Assembly: GCA_033964015.1 (NCBI GenBank)
Contig: CM066918.1
Span: 558,001-622,000 of the forward strand
From: Scolanthus callimorphus
Taxonomy: Eukaryota; Cnidaria; Anthozoa; Actiniaria; Edwardsiidae
Direction of reading: 5' to 3'
Length of the DNA stretch: 64,000 bases
A model generated the notes under the pieces. The model was not told the origin of the DNA. It was given only the letters and a program-made list of their open reading frames with translations, and searched no databases. Below are positions 14,101 through 28,100 of the stretch, in pieces. The translations under genes were made by a program, and so were the position numbers. The number at the start of each line of letters is the position of its first letter. Position 1 is the first letter of the stretch.

Positions 14101-17100
14101 GTCTGTACTCTCGAGTACACACCTCGTTACACACACAAACAGGTGTCCCTACGATCATTTTACAGACCATGCCTGGTCTGCAACGTATGTTTGCACATGT
14201 GATGGCTGGGAAGGTAACACGGAATAGTTAAGCATTAGTGTATTTTATAGATTTAAGTTTACACCATGCACGAGTCTATGAAACTCATTTCATCAAATGC
14301 GCAAATACGTTGTTGCAGCATATTTGGTGAAATGAGCCTCCTACGCGAATACCCATATTCGTAGCGTAGTGAACCTACTAAGCAAATATACGCGTATTTA
14401 GTGAAATTAATGGCATACAATTCTTTTCTCTAGTTAAACACCTCATGCAATCCCCTGATCATGCTCACTTTTCAGTCCTTGCGGCACGTTCTACATGACA
14501 GCCGACTCCAATTTATCAAAAGTACAGTTGATTTCATCCTTACCACAGGATCCATTGCGTACAAGATGTATTTTCCAATTGTTCTTGCAGGAATCAACCA
14601 ACAGCATACACAAGTTTGAGTAGGTTTTCCCGTTTGATCCACAGACTGGTCTGTACTCTCGAGTACACACCTCGTTACACACACAAACAGGTGTCCCTAT
14701 GATCCCTACGATTTTACAGACAGTGCCTGGTCTGCAACTTATGTTTGCACATGTGATGGGTGGACGTTCTGGGAAAGTAACCCGGATAGTTAAGCATTAG
14801 TGTATTTTATAGATTTAGGTTTCTACACCATGCACGAGTCTATGACACTCATTTCATCAAATGCGCAAATACGTTGTTGCAGCATATTTGGTGAAATGAG
14901 CCTCCTACTGGAATACCCATATTCGTAGCGTAGTGAGCTTACTAAACAAATATACGCGTATTTAGTGAAATGAATGGCATACAAATCTTTTCTCTCTATG
15001 AAATTAATTTGTGAGCTTGTATTGCGAGTGATGAATGTTAGGAATGTGCAACTTACTGCAAGGTCCACTGTGTTTCAGACGAATCCGTCCATTGCTGGTA
15101 CATGTTGCTATGATCAGGGAGCATTTGTTGCCGTATGTCTTGCCGTCTGTTCCACACACAGGCGCATAGTTAAGAGGACAAATCTGAGGACATACTGGAA
15201 TACATTCATATTTAGATTAGATATGCCAGAAAATTACATTTTAACTGTGGGTGCGCCCAATTTTTATTCTTTTCGAACAATACGTTTCAAAAGTTTGAGT
15301 GTCTACAAAGAAGCGTGGCCACCCCACAGAGGGCAATGTGGAGAGCAAATACAAGTCGACATTTTATTGTCTTTCGTGAGGCTTCGAGCAGTAAAAATGC
15401 AACTTAAGCGAAAATGGTGATTACTTATGAATACGAGTGCGAATGAGCAGGGAAAAAGATGTACTTAATTTGAAAAGGCCTCATGTAGGTATTATCAATA
15501 AGACCCAGAAGGCGACCCACCAAGATCGCACAAGGATTAATTCTAGTAGCAATCGAGATTTTATGTGCAACCATGAACACAGGCGTGTTTCCCACATTGA
15601 AACTTCACCTATCATACCTATATATATATACGTTCAGTGATGTACAGAGATTGTTAATTGTTCACTACCCATTACAAGAGGGGCGTGTTTTCAATGGTCT
15701 GATGGCCGGGCGTTTCCTCACCAAGGTCCCCGGACCGAGTCCCGTGAGTCGCTACTGAGCAATTAACACCGAGGATAGCGACTGTCAGGTCCGAAATCTC
15801 TGGCGTGGTCGTAAGAACCGTACGGTCGCCATACGACGCTTCAGCTCTGTATGGAAGAATGGTCCTTGTACTGCCTACTCAAAATTAATTTTCCCTTTGC
15901 GTTGAATGCAATTTTTGTTGACGCTGTCACGTGTCAACCGGTGATAGCGGTGCTAGAGTGTTGGCCAAGTTCTTGTAGTAATGCTGATTTTAATACAGTT
16001 GCCATGTACTATTTTCAGCAGACACTACTACAATACTTATTGAATGACATAGCATTTCATGTTAGAATTTTATGTTGAAAAACGCTTTTATCTTGACACC
16101 AAAATATCAGAAATGGAAAGAGGTTTCTGCTCCGTACTTTCTCCTGTGCATAGTCAATTACCTGAAAGGAATTTCTTGGTTGTGGGATTGTAGCACTTCT
16201 TGCTGCAAATAGATTGACAGCATAGCAATGTTTTTCCATGACGATGGCAGTGGTGGTCAGCGGTGCACTGGCTCGGTACAAAAATAAGGCATGCACCTGG
16301 CGTTATCCGTGGACAGCGTTTGTCATGGCCTACAACGAGAAAAAGAAAGTATGGATAATCTAAGCCTTTTAAAAAAATTCTGAAAGGTAATTTTATTGAG
16401 GGATCTCCAAGGATCTTCCCGTCGCGCCGCTGTAAATGTTTCTAGTTATCCAGTCGATGGCTCCCGCGTTTAAAGCACACCGACCCGACCCAATTTCGTG
16501 ACATACCTGGCGCGACCCACTTCCTCGTTTTAGTGTTGAAGCACCTTCGGTGACACGTGTCACGACAGCAGTTGACATGGTTGCCATGGCGACAGTCTTG
16601 CTTTGTCTTGCAATCGTCTTTAACCATAGGAAACCTACAAGGAGGAAGTGACAAAAGCCGTGGACAAGCTGAGAAACATGCCCCGTTATGTGCTAGTCGT
16701 ATCTTCCCCTTGCTCTTGCAAGTCGCTGCATCCAGGAAACACTTGTTGCTGTATGTCTTGCCGTCTGTACCGCACACAGGTTTGAGAATTAACGGGCATG
16801 GTCTGGTGCAATCACATCTCGGTTTGCCATTTCGCATCACACACCGGGCACCCAAGCCACATTTGACATTTGCACAGTTTTTCCCTGGAGACAAAAGATG
16901 TTGCTATTTACTATAAAATCCACGAGGTTTCTTTTGGGGATGAGCTGAAGATAAAGCACACGACGCCGTATCTCGTCATTTTCATTTCAGTGCATAACGA
17001 GAGAACTCCATTGAGGTTTCCTTGGTGCTTGACTTTTTTAAGAGTGAAGAAATGAAGTTGAATAAAATCGAATGCAGAAATGACTACTGTAAGGAATTGT

Positions 17101-20100
17101 AGTTATAGAAAAACGGGATAAGCTTACTGCAAGGTCCATTGTATTCCAGAAGAATCCGTCCATTGCTGGTACATGTTGCTATGTCCAGGGAGCATTTGTT
17201 GCTGTATGTCTTGCCGTCTGTTCCACACACAGGCGCATAGTTAAGCAGACAAAACTGAGGACAAACTGGAATACGTTCATATTAAGATTAGATATGCCAG
17301 AAAATGGAATTCTAAAACTGCAACCAGTCTGTGCGTGGACCCAATTTTATTCGTTTTGAAAACGTTTGTGTTATAACGATGCTTGGTCACCAAACAGAGG
17401 GCGATGTGGAAAGCAAATACAATTCGACATTTTATTGTCTTTCGTGTGGCTACCAGCAGTAAAATGCAACTTAAGCGAAAATGGTGATTACTTGTGAACA
17501 CGAGTGCGCATACGCAGAAAATATTTAATTTGGGAACGCCTCATGTTTGAGCAAAAAGACCAAGAAGGCGACCCACAAAGATGGCACAAGGAATACTTTG
17601 AGTAGCAGTCGAGATTTTAATCACTTTTATCTTGGCACCAAAATATTTGAAATGGAAAGAGGTTTCTGATTCGTACTTTCTCCTGTGCATAGTGAGTTAC
17701 CTGAAAGGAATTTCTTTGTTTTGAGATTGTAGCACTTCTTGCTGCAAATATCTTGACAGCATAGCAACGTTTTTCCATGACGATGGCAGTGGTGGTCAGC
17801 GGTGCACTGGCTTGGTTCAAAAACGAAGCAATAACCTGGCGTTATCCGTGGACAACGTTTGTCCAGGCCTACAATTCAACGAGAAAAAGAAGGGATGGAT
17901 ACTGTTAGGTTTTTTGAATAATTTTGAAAGATATTTTTTTGATTGACATACTCGTTCTCCAGTCGATGGCTCCCGCGTATAAGCAGTGTTTTAAGCAAAC
18001 CAACCATACAGGAATATAAAACAATTTCGTGGCATACCTGGCGCGACCCACTTCCTCGTTTTAGTGTTGAAGCACCTTCGGCGACACGTGTCACGACAGC
18101 AGATGACATGGTTGCCATGGCGACAGTCTTTATTTGTCCTGCAATCGTCTTTAACCATAGGAAACCTACAAGGACGAAGTGACAAAAAACGCGGACAAAC
18201 TGAGGAGCATGCTCCGTTATGTGCTAGTCGTATCTTCCCTTTGCTCTTGCAAGTCGCTACATCCAGGACACACTTGTTGCTGTATGTCTTGCCGTCTGTA
18301 CCGCACACAGGTTTGAGAATTAACACGCATGGTCTGGTGCAATCACATATCGGTTTGCCAATTCGCATCACACACCGCGCACCCCAGCCACATTTGACAT
18401 TTGCACAGGTTTTCCCTGGAGAGAAATGATGTTACCATTACTTTTAAATGCACGAGGTTTCTTTTGGGGTAGCCTGAGTTAACAGACGCATTTTGAGCGG
18501 GCGTCTGTTAACTCAGGCTACTTTTGGGGATGAGCTGAAGATAAAGCACACGACGCCGTATCTCGTCATTTTCATTTCAGTGCATAACGAGAGAACTCCA
18601 TTGAGGTCGGTTTCCTTGGTGCTTGACTTTTAAGAGTGAAGAAATGAAGTTGAATAAAATCGAATGCAGAAATGACTACTGTAAGGAATTGTAGTTATAG
18701 AAAAACGGGATAAGCTTACTGCAAGGTCCACTGTGTTTCAGACGAATGCGTCGATTGCTGGTACATGTTGCTATGTCCAGGAAGCATCTGTTGCTGTATG
18801 TCTTGCCGTCTGTTCCACACACAGGCCCATAGTAAAGAGGACAAATCTGAGGACATACTGAAATACATTCATATTTAGATTAGTTATGCCAAAAAATTTA
18901 ATTTAAAATTGCAACCGGCCTGTGCGTGGAACCAATTTTATTCGTTTTGAAAAATACGCGTGTGTCTATAACGATGCTTGGTCACCAAACAGAGGGCAAT
19001 ATGGAGAGCAAATACAAGTCGACATTTTATTGTTTTCGTGAGGCTTCGAGCAGTAAAAATGCAACTTAAGGGAAAACGGTGATTACTTGTGAACACGAGT
19101 GCGCATGCGCAGAAAAATATTTAATTTGGGAACGCCTCGTGTAGGTTTGAGCAAAAAGACCCAGAAGGCGACTCACAAAGATGGCACAACGAATAATATG
19201 ATTAGCAGTTAAGATTTTAAACACTTTTATCTTGGCACCAGAAAGAGGTTTCTGATTCGTACTTTCTCCTGTACATAGTGAGACCCCGTCCACACTAACG
19301 CGGTTTCGTATGAATCCGTATACTTTTTGATACGTTTAGGCCTTCTGTCCACACTAACACGCTGATCGTTTTCATCGAATCCGTATAACTTTGAAAACGC
19401 TCTCGAAAGTGAATAAAAACGAATCCGTATACATCGTTTTAGTGTGGACGGTCGAATCCGGATAAAAATGAAAACGATGACGTCAACTGTACCACTTAAT
19501 TTGAGGCTGTCCTTGCACACGTAACTGATCGCTTTTTGGGAAGCTAAATTTTCCGAATCTCCCGTCCAAACTAACACGCTGCGAATCCGTCTAAGTTTGA
19601 AAACCCTGTTGAAAACGAATACTTTTGAAAACGCGTTAGTGTGAACAGGGCTTGAGTTACCTGAAAGGAATTTATTGGTTTTGGGATTGTAGCACTTCTT
19701 GCTGCAAAGAGCACGACAGCATAGCAACGTTTTTCCATGACGATGGCAGTGGTGGTCAGCGGTGCACTGGCTTGGTTCAAAAACGATGCATAAAGCTGGC
19801 TTTATCTTTGGACAACGTTTGTCCTGGCCTACAATTCAACGAGAAAAAGAAGGTACGGATACTGTTAGGTTTTTTGAAGAATTTGAAAGATATTTTTTTT
19901 GATTGACATACACGTTATCCAGTCTATGGCTCCCGCGTATAAGCAGTGTTTTGAGCACACCATCCATACAGGATATAAAACAACTAGCTGATGCCCGTGA
20001 AAAATTCACGGAGTAAAAGGGGAAATTTATTTTACTTAAAGTGTTCTCTGTTTTAAAAAAAACGGGAAAAAAATCACAATGGCCATATGGATGTGGGGAG

Positions 20101-23100
20101 GGGTTCATGATTTCCCCCTTCCATAAACTGCTGGATTTACATTACCGATAACCTCCCATTAGCATGAGTACCCCGTCCCACCATGCCGAAATAAATGAAG
20201 TGAGCCCAAAAGGATTTTTTACACTGGTCTCCCTGATTGGTGCGACAAAATCACGCGTGTGTCCGTCTCTCAAATCGGTCAAGAACCCGTGAAAATCAAA
20301 AGCGCAATTTGACTTCGGAATTGTTTGTTCTCAGTGAGGGGAGAGAAGAAACAGGTCAAGTAAAAATGGTCTAAGGACTAAGAAATTTTTTTAGTTTATA
20401 TTATTTATATTTTTTCGGCTTTATCCCTCGCTTAAAAAATAGCTTGAATTAGAACTTAGCCCAAAGTGAATCTTTTCCAACAAAAACATGCCCACTGGAG
20501 GGATTTACTCCTTCTCTTCGGGATTGTGTCCTTCGTTTTGCGATAGAGCCGTCAGGATTTATACGGAGCATATTATTCATGACTTTCACGGACTTTGTTT
20601 TGTAAATGTGTCATTTCGACTTAGCATGACGTAGCGCGTGCTCCGAGGGAAGCAAGGTAGTGTGTACGTTTGTTGAAACTTGAATGAAAATTTTTCTCAG
20701 CTCAAATCTTTCAAGTTAGAATTATCCCTGCACATTCCTGTATGTAAAGGGTAAGAGAAAATTTAGGTTTCAATGTCTCTGGTGCTTTCGGCTGTGCGAA
20801 CAGAGTTCTTTTTTAGTTTCTGTGGGCGATTTTCAACATGGCGGTTTTGTCCCTCGCTTAAGAAATCGTTGGAATTAGAACTTTGCCCAGGGTGAATCTT
20901 TTCCAACAAAAACACGCCCACGGTCCAGATTTCCAGCTTCTCTTCAGGTTTGCGAACTTCTTTTGGCGGCACAGCTTCAGGGCTAAGCGGAGTGAGTGCG
21001 GACACGATTTTCCTTACGGTATTAATATATAGATTCGTGACATACCTGGTGCGACCCACTTCCTCGTTTTAGTGTTGAAGCACCTTCGGCGACACGTGTC
21101 ACGACAGCAGTTGACATGGTTGCCATGGCGACAGTCTTTATTTGTCTTGCAATCGTCTTTAACCATAGGAAACCTACAAGGAGGAAGTGAAAAAAGCCGT
21201 GGACAAGCAGAGAAACATGCTCCGTTATGTGCTAGTCGTATCTTCCCTTTGCTCTTGCAAGTCGCTACATCCAGGACACACTTGTTGCTGTATGTCTTGC
21301 CGTCTGTACCGCACACAGGTTTGAGAATTAACACGCATGGTCTGGTGCAATCACATATCGGTTTGCCATTCGCATCACACACCGCGCACCCCAGCCACAT
21401 TTGACATTTGCACAGGTATTCCCTGGAGAGAAATGATGTTACCATTACTTTAAAATGCACGAGGTTCGTTTCGGGGGCGCGGGCAGAGATAAAGCACTTG
21501 TGTAACGCCCTTATTTCCCGGGGGGGGACTCCCATATTTTTTGAGCGGGGGTGCTCGTCGTACCTTTTAGGGTTTAAAATCAGGCCTCTGGTACCCTTTA
21601 GGGGGTAAAATTCGAAAACGTGTAATTTTTTCCAGATAGGTTCCTGCTAGAGGTCCGTTCTAGCAAATCAAGCAAATCACACTTTTTGGTAGCCTGAATT
21701 TCAGACGTATTTTTCCTCGTAAAAAATACGCGAGAAAATTACGAGGGAAAATACGTTTTTTTGGTACCTTTTAGGGGTGAAAATCAACTGAGGGACGCCA
21801 TGTTTGGTACCTTTTAGGGGTAAAATCAAAAGTTCCCGACGAGCCCAAAAACTTATCGACTTAATTTCCCATGTTTCTGTGCGCGAGAAATGTTTCTGAT
21901 ATTCCCGTCTAAATTATCTCCATTTCTGGCGTGCTAGCCCGCAATCAGTTATTTTACTGTGCTTCGAAATTTTAGATTACGAAGTCTACTTTCTATTTCT
22001 TCCTGTTTGGGGAATTTAAACGGTGATTCAAGTAAGTGCTACGCCTGGTCTGATATTCAAATGCTTGCAAAGCATAGCAAAGTACTAATACAGGCTCGTT
22101 TCTGGTTTCAATGTATAACCAGAGAAATTTATTTGGTTTAAACACGGAATTCCGGTATGAAAGGAAAAAGACCGCCCACTTTCACGCTTGAATCGGAAAT
22201 TATAAATTCATATTTCAAGAGTAGAATATGAGGTCAAGAATGTTCAGTCTCCGGCAAGTGCTTTTATAGGACCCCAAACAAGTTTAAATAAAATTCTTTT
22301 TGAATAAATAGCAATGTAATTCCTTGTAGATACTGAATAATTGGGTATTTGATGATTACTAACGTTTTCAGTTCACATTTTGAATTTCGCGGTCCAGAAT
22401 ATTTCGATCCTTATGAATACTAATTAGTGTTGCTCTCCGCACGAAAAGCTTTTATCTGAGCCAAATCGGTTGTAAAATTATTCTGCAGCAGCTAAAAAGG
22501 TAATTGTTTAAAAAGCAAAGAGTTCCTATTTATTTATTTGCAAACTCGCTTTTTGATTACAAATTTTGAATTTCGCGCCACAGAAAGGTGTTAACTCTAC
22601 AACAGCTGAGTAACAACTGACAATCAAAGGCCCGCGGGCCCGCTCCTTTTTCCATGTTTAAGCCTAGAGCTGTTCACTCGATTGATTGACGAAAGCCAAT
22701 AAATCTCTCCGAGTTCGGAGAATAACGAAAATGCCAGTTTAGGAAATTAAAATAATCCACAAACGTCTCATGGGCAATACCTCGGCATGGGCCTTGTTTA
22801 GCAATGGTGATCCTTCTTCCTGTAACACAGGCCTGCACTTTTAACAAACATGCGTTACTATACGTCCTACCATCCGAACCACACACCGGCTTGAGAATCT
22901 TTGGACAAGCTCTGTTGCACACGCATTTTGGGTATCCATGGTTCATTCTACACAAGTGCCCAGCTGAGCAGCGGACATTTTTGCAGGTGAATTTGGAACC
23001 TGAAGAGTGAGAAATGTTTCTAATGTCAACATAATAGGGTTGATGATACAGCTGGACTTTTTTAGGGTATTGGAACGCATCCTTGACGAGGATTGATAAG

Positions 23101-25079
23101 AGAAAACTCAAATATACTACTCATTCGTTTATTGTTTTCATTTTATATTAGCTGGCAAATAACGTGTTTGAAATCTCAGCAGAAATCACCATCTACAAAC
23201 AAGGTTTTATACTTTTTATTTACCGAAATCAATAGAGGCTAATAGAAAAACATAGGGGTCTTCTTTTTCGCCAATCAATTGTTGCCCGATTTCGCCTTGC
23301 GCACTATGGAAATGGATGCTTTCTCTAGCGCGGTATGTTGCTAGACTGACAAAATGGCGGCTATTAAAATAGCTCACAATGTACGTAGCTCCACCATTGA
23401 TATTACATCTACAGCCTTTAACTTGAGCTGCCATATGAGATAACTTGAAACGGTTCGTTCTGTAGGTACCGGAGCTGACCGGAGCACAGTAACACAAAGA
23501 ACGAAGCTAAACACAGAATACAATAGTCTCCGGTACCCACATAGTCTCCGGTACCCTTTGAAACGTGTTCGAACAAAACAAATTAAATTCTGAAAAGCCA
23601 ACTCAATGTTTTGAAAAATGTGGGGCGTCCAACACGTTATTCAGCAGTAAATCCGATTGACAGAAGAAGTCCATTTGACCAGGAAATCCGTTTGACCAGG
23701 AACTCCCTGGTTTGACAGAAGAAGTAGGATTAGTGTCCCCGGAAAACCATCATCAGTCAACTTCTCTTTCCATTACATCTTCTACTTCGAACTCAAATTT
23801 CGGGACAAACCTGTTGGTTTTAGAAATTTCTTGGTTCTAATGTCATAGCACTTTTGATTGCACACGTCTTGACAACACAGCACGAGGTTGCCATGGCGAT
23901 GACGACAATGATAATGGTTTGAGCACTGATTGGGTGGTGGAGGATTTAACAAGCATGGGCGTCTTGAAGCAGGTGGACAAACGAGCTTATGACGAACTAA
24001 AACATAATGTTACACGTTATTTATGGCTATTTATAATGTTTTAATTAAGTCAGGTTCAGGCAGCTTTATCAGATTTGCCAGTGTATCCAGTGGCAGGGTG
24101 GAAATGGCATTTGGTGATTTACTTTCTCTAAATACTTTTTTCGGTTTCAGTTATTTATTAAATTTTTTGTTGTGAAAATTGTTACCTCCCCTCGCATAAT
24201 TTAGCAATGTTTTACCCAGTCTGCATAAAGCTAGTAAAAATATTCAATAAAATATTCATGTTATTGCTAAAGTCAAAGTATCACCTCTCCCTTAGTTTAG
24301 GCCTTGATATCTAATTAACAATTAGACCTTCAAGGCCGAATGTGCTATGATGAATAGACCATGAGGCCGAAGGCCGAATGATCTATTGATATCATAGCAC
24401 ATGAGGACGAGAGGTCTAATTGTTTTAGTATAAACCAACTAGTTGGTCGGTTTTGGCAATGAATTCCATTATTTTATGTTGACAAAATCAAGTTTTCTTG
24501 CAAAGAAAGGTGGTGGTTTTGCCAGGCACGGTCTATCACTAATAGACCATTAGTAGCTCAGCCAATCAGAATGCAGGATTTGTAATAGACCATTAGTTGG
24601 TTTATACTAAAGATCATTATCCTTCAATCAAATTACACCAACATTTGGAACGTTGACTTATTTTAGGGCTAGTTGAGTACAAAATCTTGAGCTTATGTAT
24701 TCATAAACCGTGGAGTTCAAAACTCGTAGAAATCTCAGGATTTCATGTGCTACTATTTGATTTCTCTTACCACACATCCCGTTGTATTTCAATTTAATTT
24801 TCCCTTTGCTCTTGCACGTGTTGTAGTCCAGGAAACACTTGCTCGCATACACGACTCCGTTTGTACCACAGACCGGCCTGAAGACCCTCAAGCATCGCAA
24901 CAAACAAACGCATTTAGGCTTTGCCTTGACCATCACGCATTTCCCGCCATATTTACATTTGATATTCTGGCAATTCTGCCAATTGGCCTGCCCTGTAAAC
25001 AAAAATACAATAAAATAAAATGCTTGTGAATTTTAACGAAAAAGGTAGCTTCCGAGAAATTTCCAAATCTTCCCTTCAT

Positions 25080-25111
<32 letters not shown>

Positions 25112-28100
25112 CAAACATTAGACATCAGGTATTCAGAGGCAAGAGAAAGTAATAGTTTTCAAATATTTTATTCCCAAAACATTGTAGCTAATTGTAAATC
25201 CAAAATTCAATATTCAAAATGGTTTCAAAATTAGTACTAGATAGATAGATCTACTAGATAGACCTTTTTATTTTGACACGGTAGTTCTTTAAGCGATGTT
25301 TCATTCATTTAACATATTTCCCCGCTTCTGAATGCTTGAGCGCAACCGGCGAATTCCTCCTGATCAGGGTCCGGTTGCTTGAAAGTGGTTTAGCACTAAT
25401 CCAGGATTAATTACCATGGTAACTCGATGGTTTTGTTCAGAACTAAACCTGGTTTAAATTTAATCCACCTTTGAACAACCCGCGCCAGTCTACAGTTTGG
25501 GTGCAAATTTGTCCGTTGGCGTTTGCCATTTTTAGCTTGACAACCGATGACGCTTTGATCCCAAAAATACTGAAACATGAACATCAAACTCCTGCGCTCA
25601 TCGCTAATATTTTGAAGGAGACAAAAGGCTATAACGAGCAAGTATAAGGGTTAAGCTATCGCATCACAGCAATTTAAATTAGAAAAACGCATTCACAGCA
25701 GTAAGATTTAGCGATAGAACAGCGTCGACTTAACTAAATTCGGATTTCTTGTATAATATGTTAAGAATAGAGTACAGAGCTGAGATTTACAGGAAAGCTT
25801 CAGTTACTATTCTTGTCCAACTGTTGAAAATTTGAAGTTATAACTCTTCCGCTTTGGCAATAATTTTCAACGGAACTGGACACGCACTGTTTTGAATCTA
25901 CGCGCGTCTCGCTGACGAGTCCGCGAAGTTCTGCATGGGGTCTGCATGTCACCTTATGCGTATCAGTTTGCACAATTAAACAAAACAGTCTTAAAATCTG
26001 CATGCGACGTCTATCGAAAAGTCTTTATAGAATATCACAGGCAATTGAAATTACAAAAACTCTCTCTGTGCAGAGCAAATTAATTTTTTTAAAGCCAACC
26101 ATAAGTCTACTGTGGTGCGAATTTGTATATATTATTTTCGTCTAGCCAGCGGCTCGCAAATTGTTTAATAGTGCTCAAAAGCATCCCATTAAGAGCATTA
26201 AATGAGAGCATTTAGGATAAGCTGACATTTAAAAGATGTTAGAGACCAGATTTATGTTGTTTCTCGGGGATGTCACTTGCAGTTTCGAGGAAATTGCACA
26301 GGATTGCACAGAAGTGACAACAATGGAGGACGTTCGAAAGCTGAATGCGAATTACGGCGTTTTTTTGTCAGCGTTGGTGAGCCGATCTCCATCGCGAGTA
26401 AGTTAGCTACATTTACGACCTTAGTAGTTGATTTTCCAGACGGAAGACGATGTCGAAATCCTGGTCGTTATCAATAGTTTTGCCTTTGTCCTTGGCGACC
26501 TTGGCGGTTGTTTAGTGAAAATGTCATGTCGAAGATTACAAAGCACTATCGAAAGTTTTGGACGTTCTTGTATACCTCTCATCAGGCCTGATCTCCGATT
26601 TATTAACAGTACACTGAATATAATCGCGTTCTGGGTGAACATTTAGAAAGACATATAAGCAGTTTAACTTGTCACACTAACGAAGAATTCAAAACACTGC
26701 ATGTCGCGGTCATTGACGCGTGAGTTTTCTTCGCTTGTTTTAAAAGTCCAGAATAAAATTAGCATAAACTGGCTGTTTAGCATAAAAATAAATAACTTAA
26801 TAAATATTTTTTTTCTGCTTCAATATTAATGTCATTCTTCCAAAATAAGTCCTTGTCGGATGGTTAAAAGGATGTTCTTTATGTTTCTGTACATTGTTAT
26901 GCACTTCCGACATAAAAAAGTCCGAGAAAAAATATGTTTCAGTCTTCATCCCCTTTCCTCGCTGAGTTACCTGAGTTGTCATTTGAAGCTCGCTGGAATG
27001 CACTGTCGTGTTATTCGTTTGTGCGAAACTGACATCTGATCAAGATCAAAATTCAGTCGAAGCCAGGCACAAGATAAATATTTGTATTTGGTCTCTTATT
27101 CCTTGGTGCAGTAAAGTCTGAAGGTACAAATTCGTATACGAATAGTTTATTAATGCGGGACTCTCAAATGATGTATTTCGGGATTTTCGGTGTTTCTGTC
27201 GATGTGTACAGAAATTATTTTAGACGCAAAGGCGAACTTTTGTCATGTGTTTTCTATACGGAATAATCCTACCTGTACAAAAAGAGTTGTGGTAATCGTA
27301 ACTGCTTGAAATATTCTACAAAGGATATTGGATAAAATGTCACATAGGGGCTGTTCACATGAAAATAGAGTGCCCCTAGGAGCTAGGGGCACCCTACCTA
27401 GTAGGGTTAAAGAAACCGCCGGTTCACATGGACTATTTTCGTTTCGTAGGGGCACGCTACCTGATAGGGTCAAAAGATAGCGCCGGTTCACATGCGAGTT
27501 GTTGTCCCTAGCAGGGAGGGCTAACTCTAATTCCCTTAGGTCCTTTAAAAGATCCTCGACTTTTTCCGATGCCCAGGAGAATTCTATGCCTTCTTTACAC
27601 TGAATTTTGAGGGTGGCGCTTTTCATTTGCTTGTTTTCCTCGCAGAGGAAGTTTGGTCACAACAGAATCTTCTATTCTGTCGATTGTTAGCGGCGATTCT
27701 GGAATCAACTGAATCAAGGCCTCTGAGAACTCGCCAGGACTCTCCGGTGGACTAGAGTCCTCAGATTCAGGATTTATCACATTTTCCAGTTGATGTTTAC
27801 GGAAATATTCCCGGATTTATAGCATAAAGCGGCCATGCTGTATTTTCCGCTCACAATGTAACCCGAGAACACTCAAACTTAGCCCTCCTAGCTAGGGTTA
27901 TCCCTACTTGGTGCGTTCACATGGGCTTATGTAAACAAAAGTTGACCCCACTAGCTAGGGTTTCCCTACCCAATAGGTAGGGAAACCCTACCCCTAGGGG
28001 CACCCTATCTCGCATGTGAACCAAACCGTGTAATACAAAGGAGAAGGGAAACCCTACTAGGTAGGGGCACCCTCTCTCATGTGAACACCTCTCTCCTGCG

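Noticed and set aside
16557..21404. Long plus-strand frames opposite the FKW exons
   Set aside because: They are reverse-strand shadows: the minus frames carry the full cysteine pattern and splice sites.
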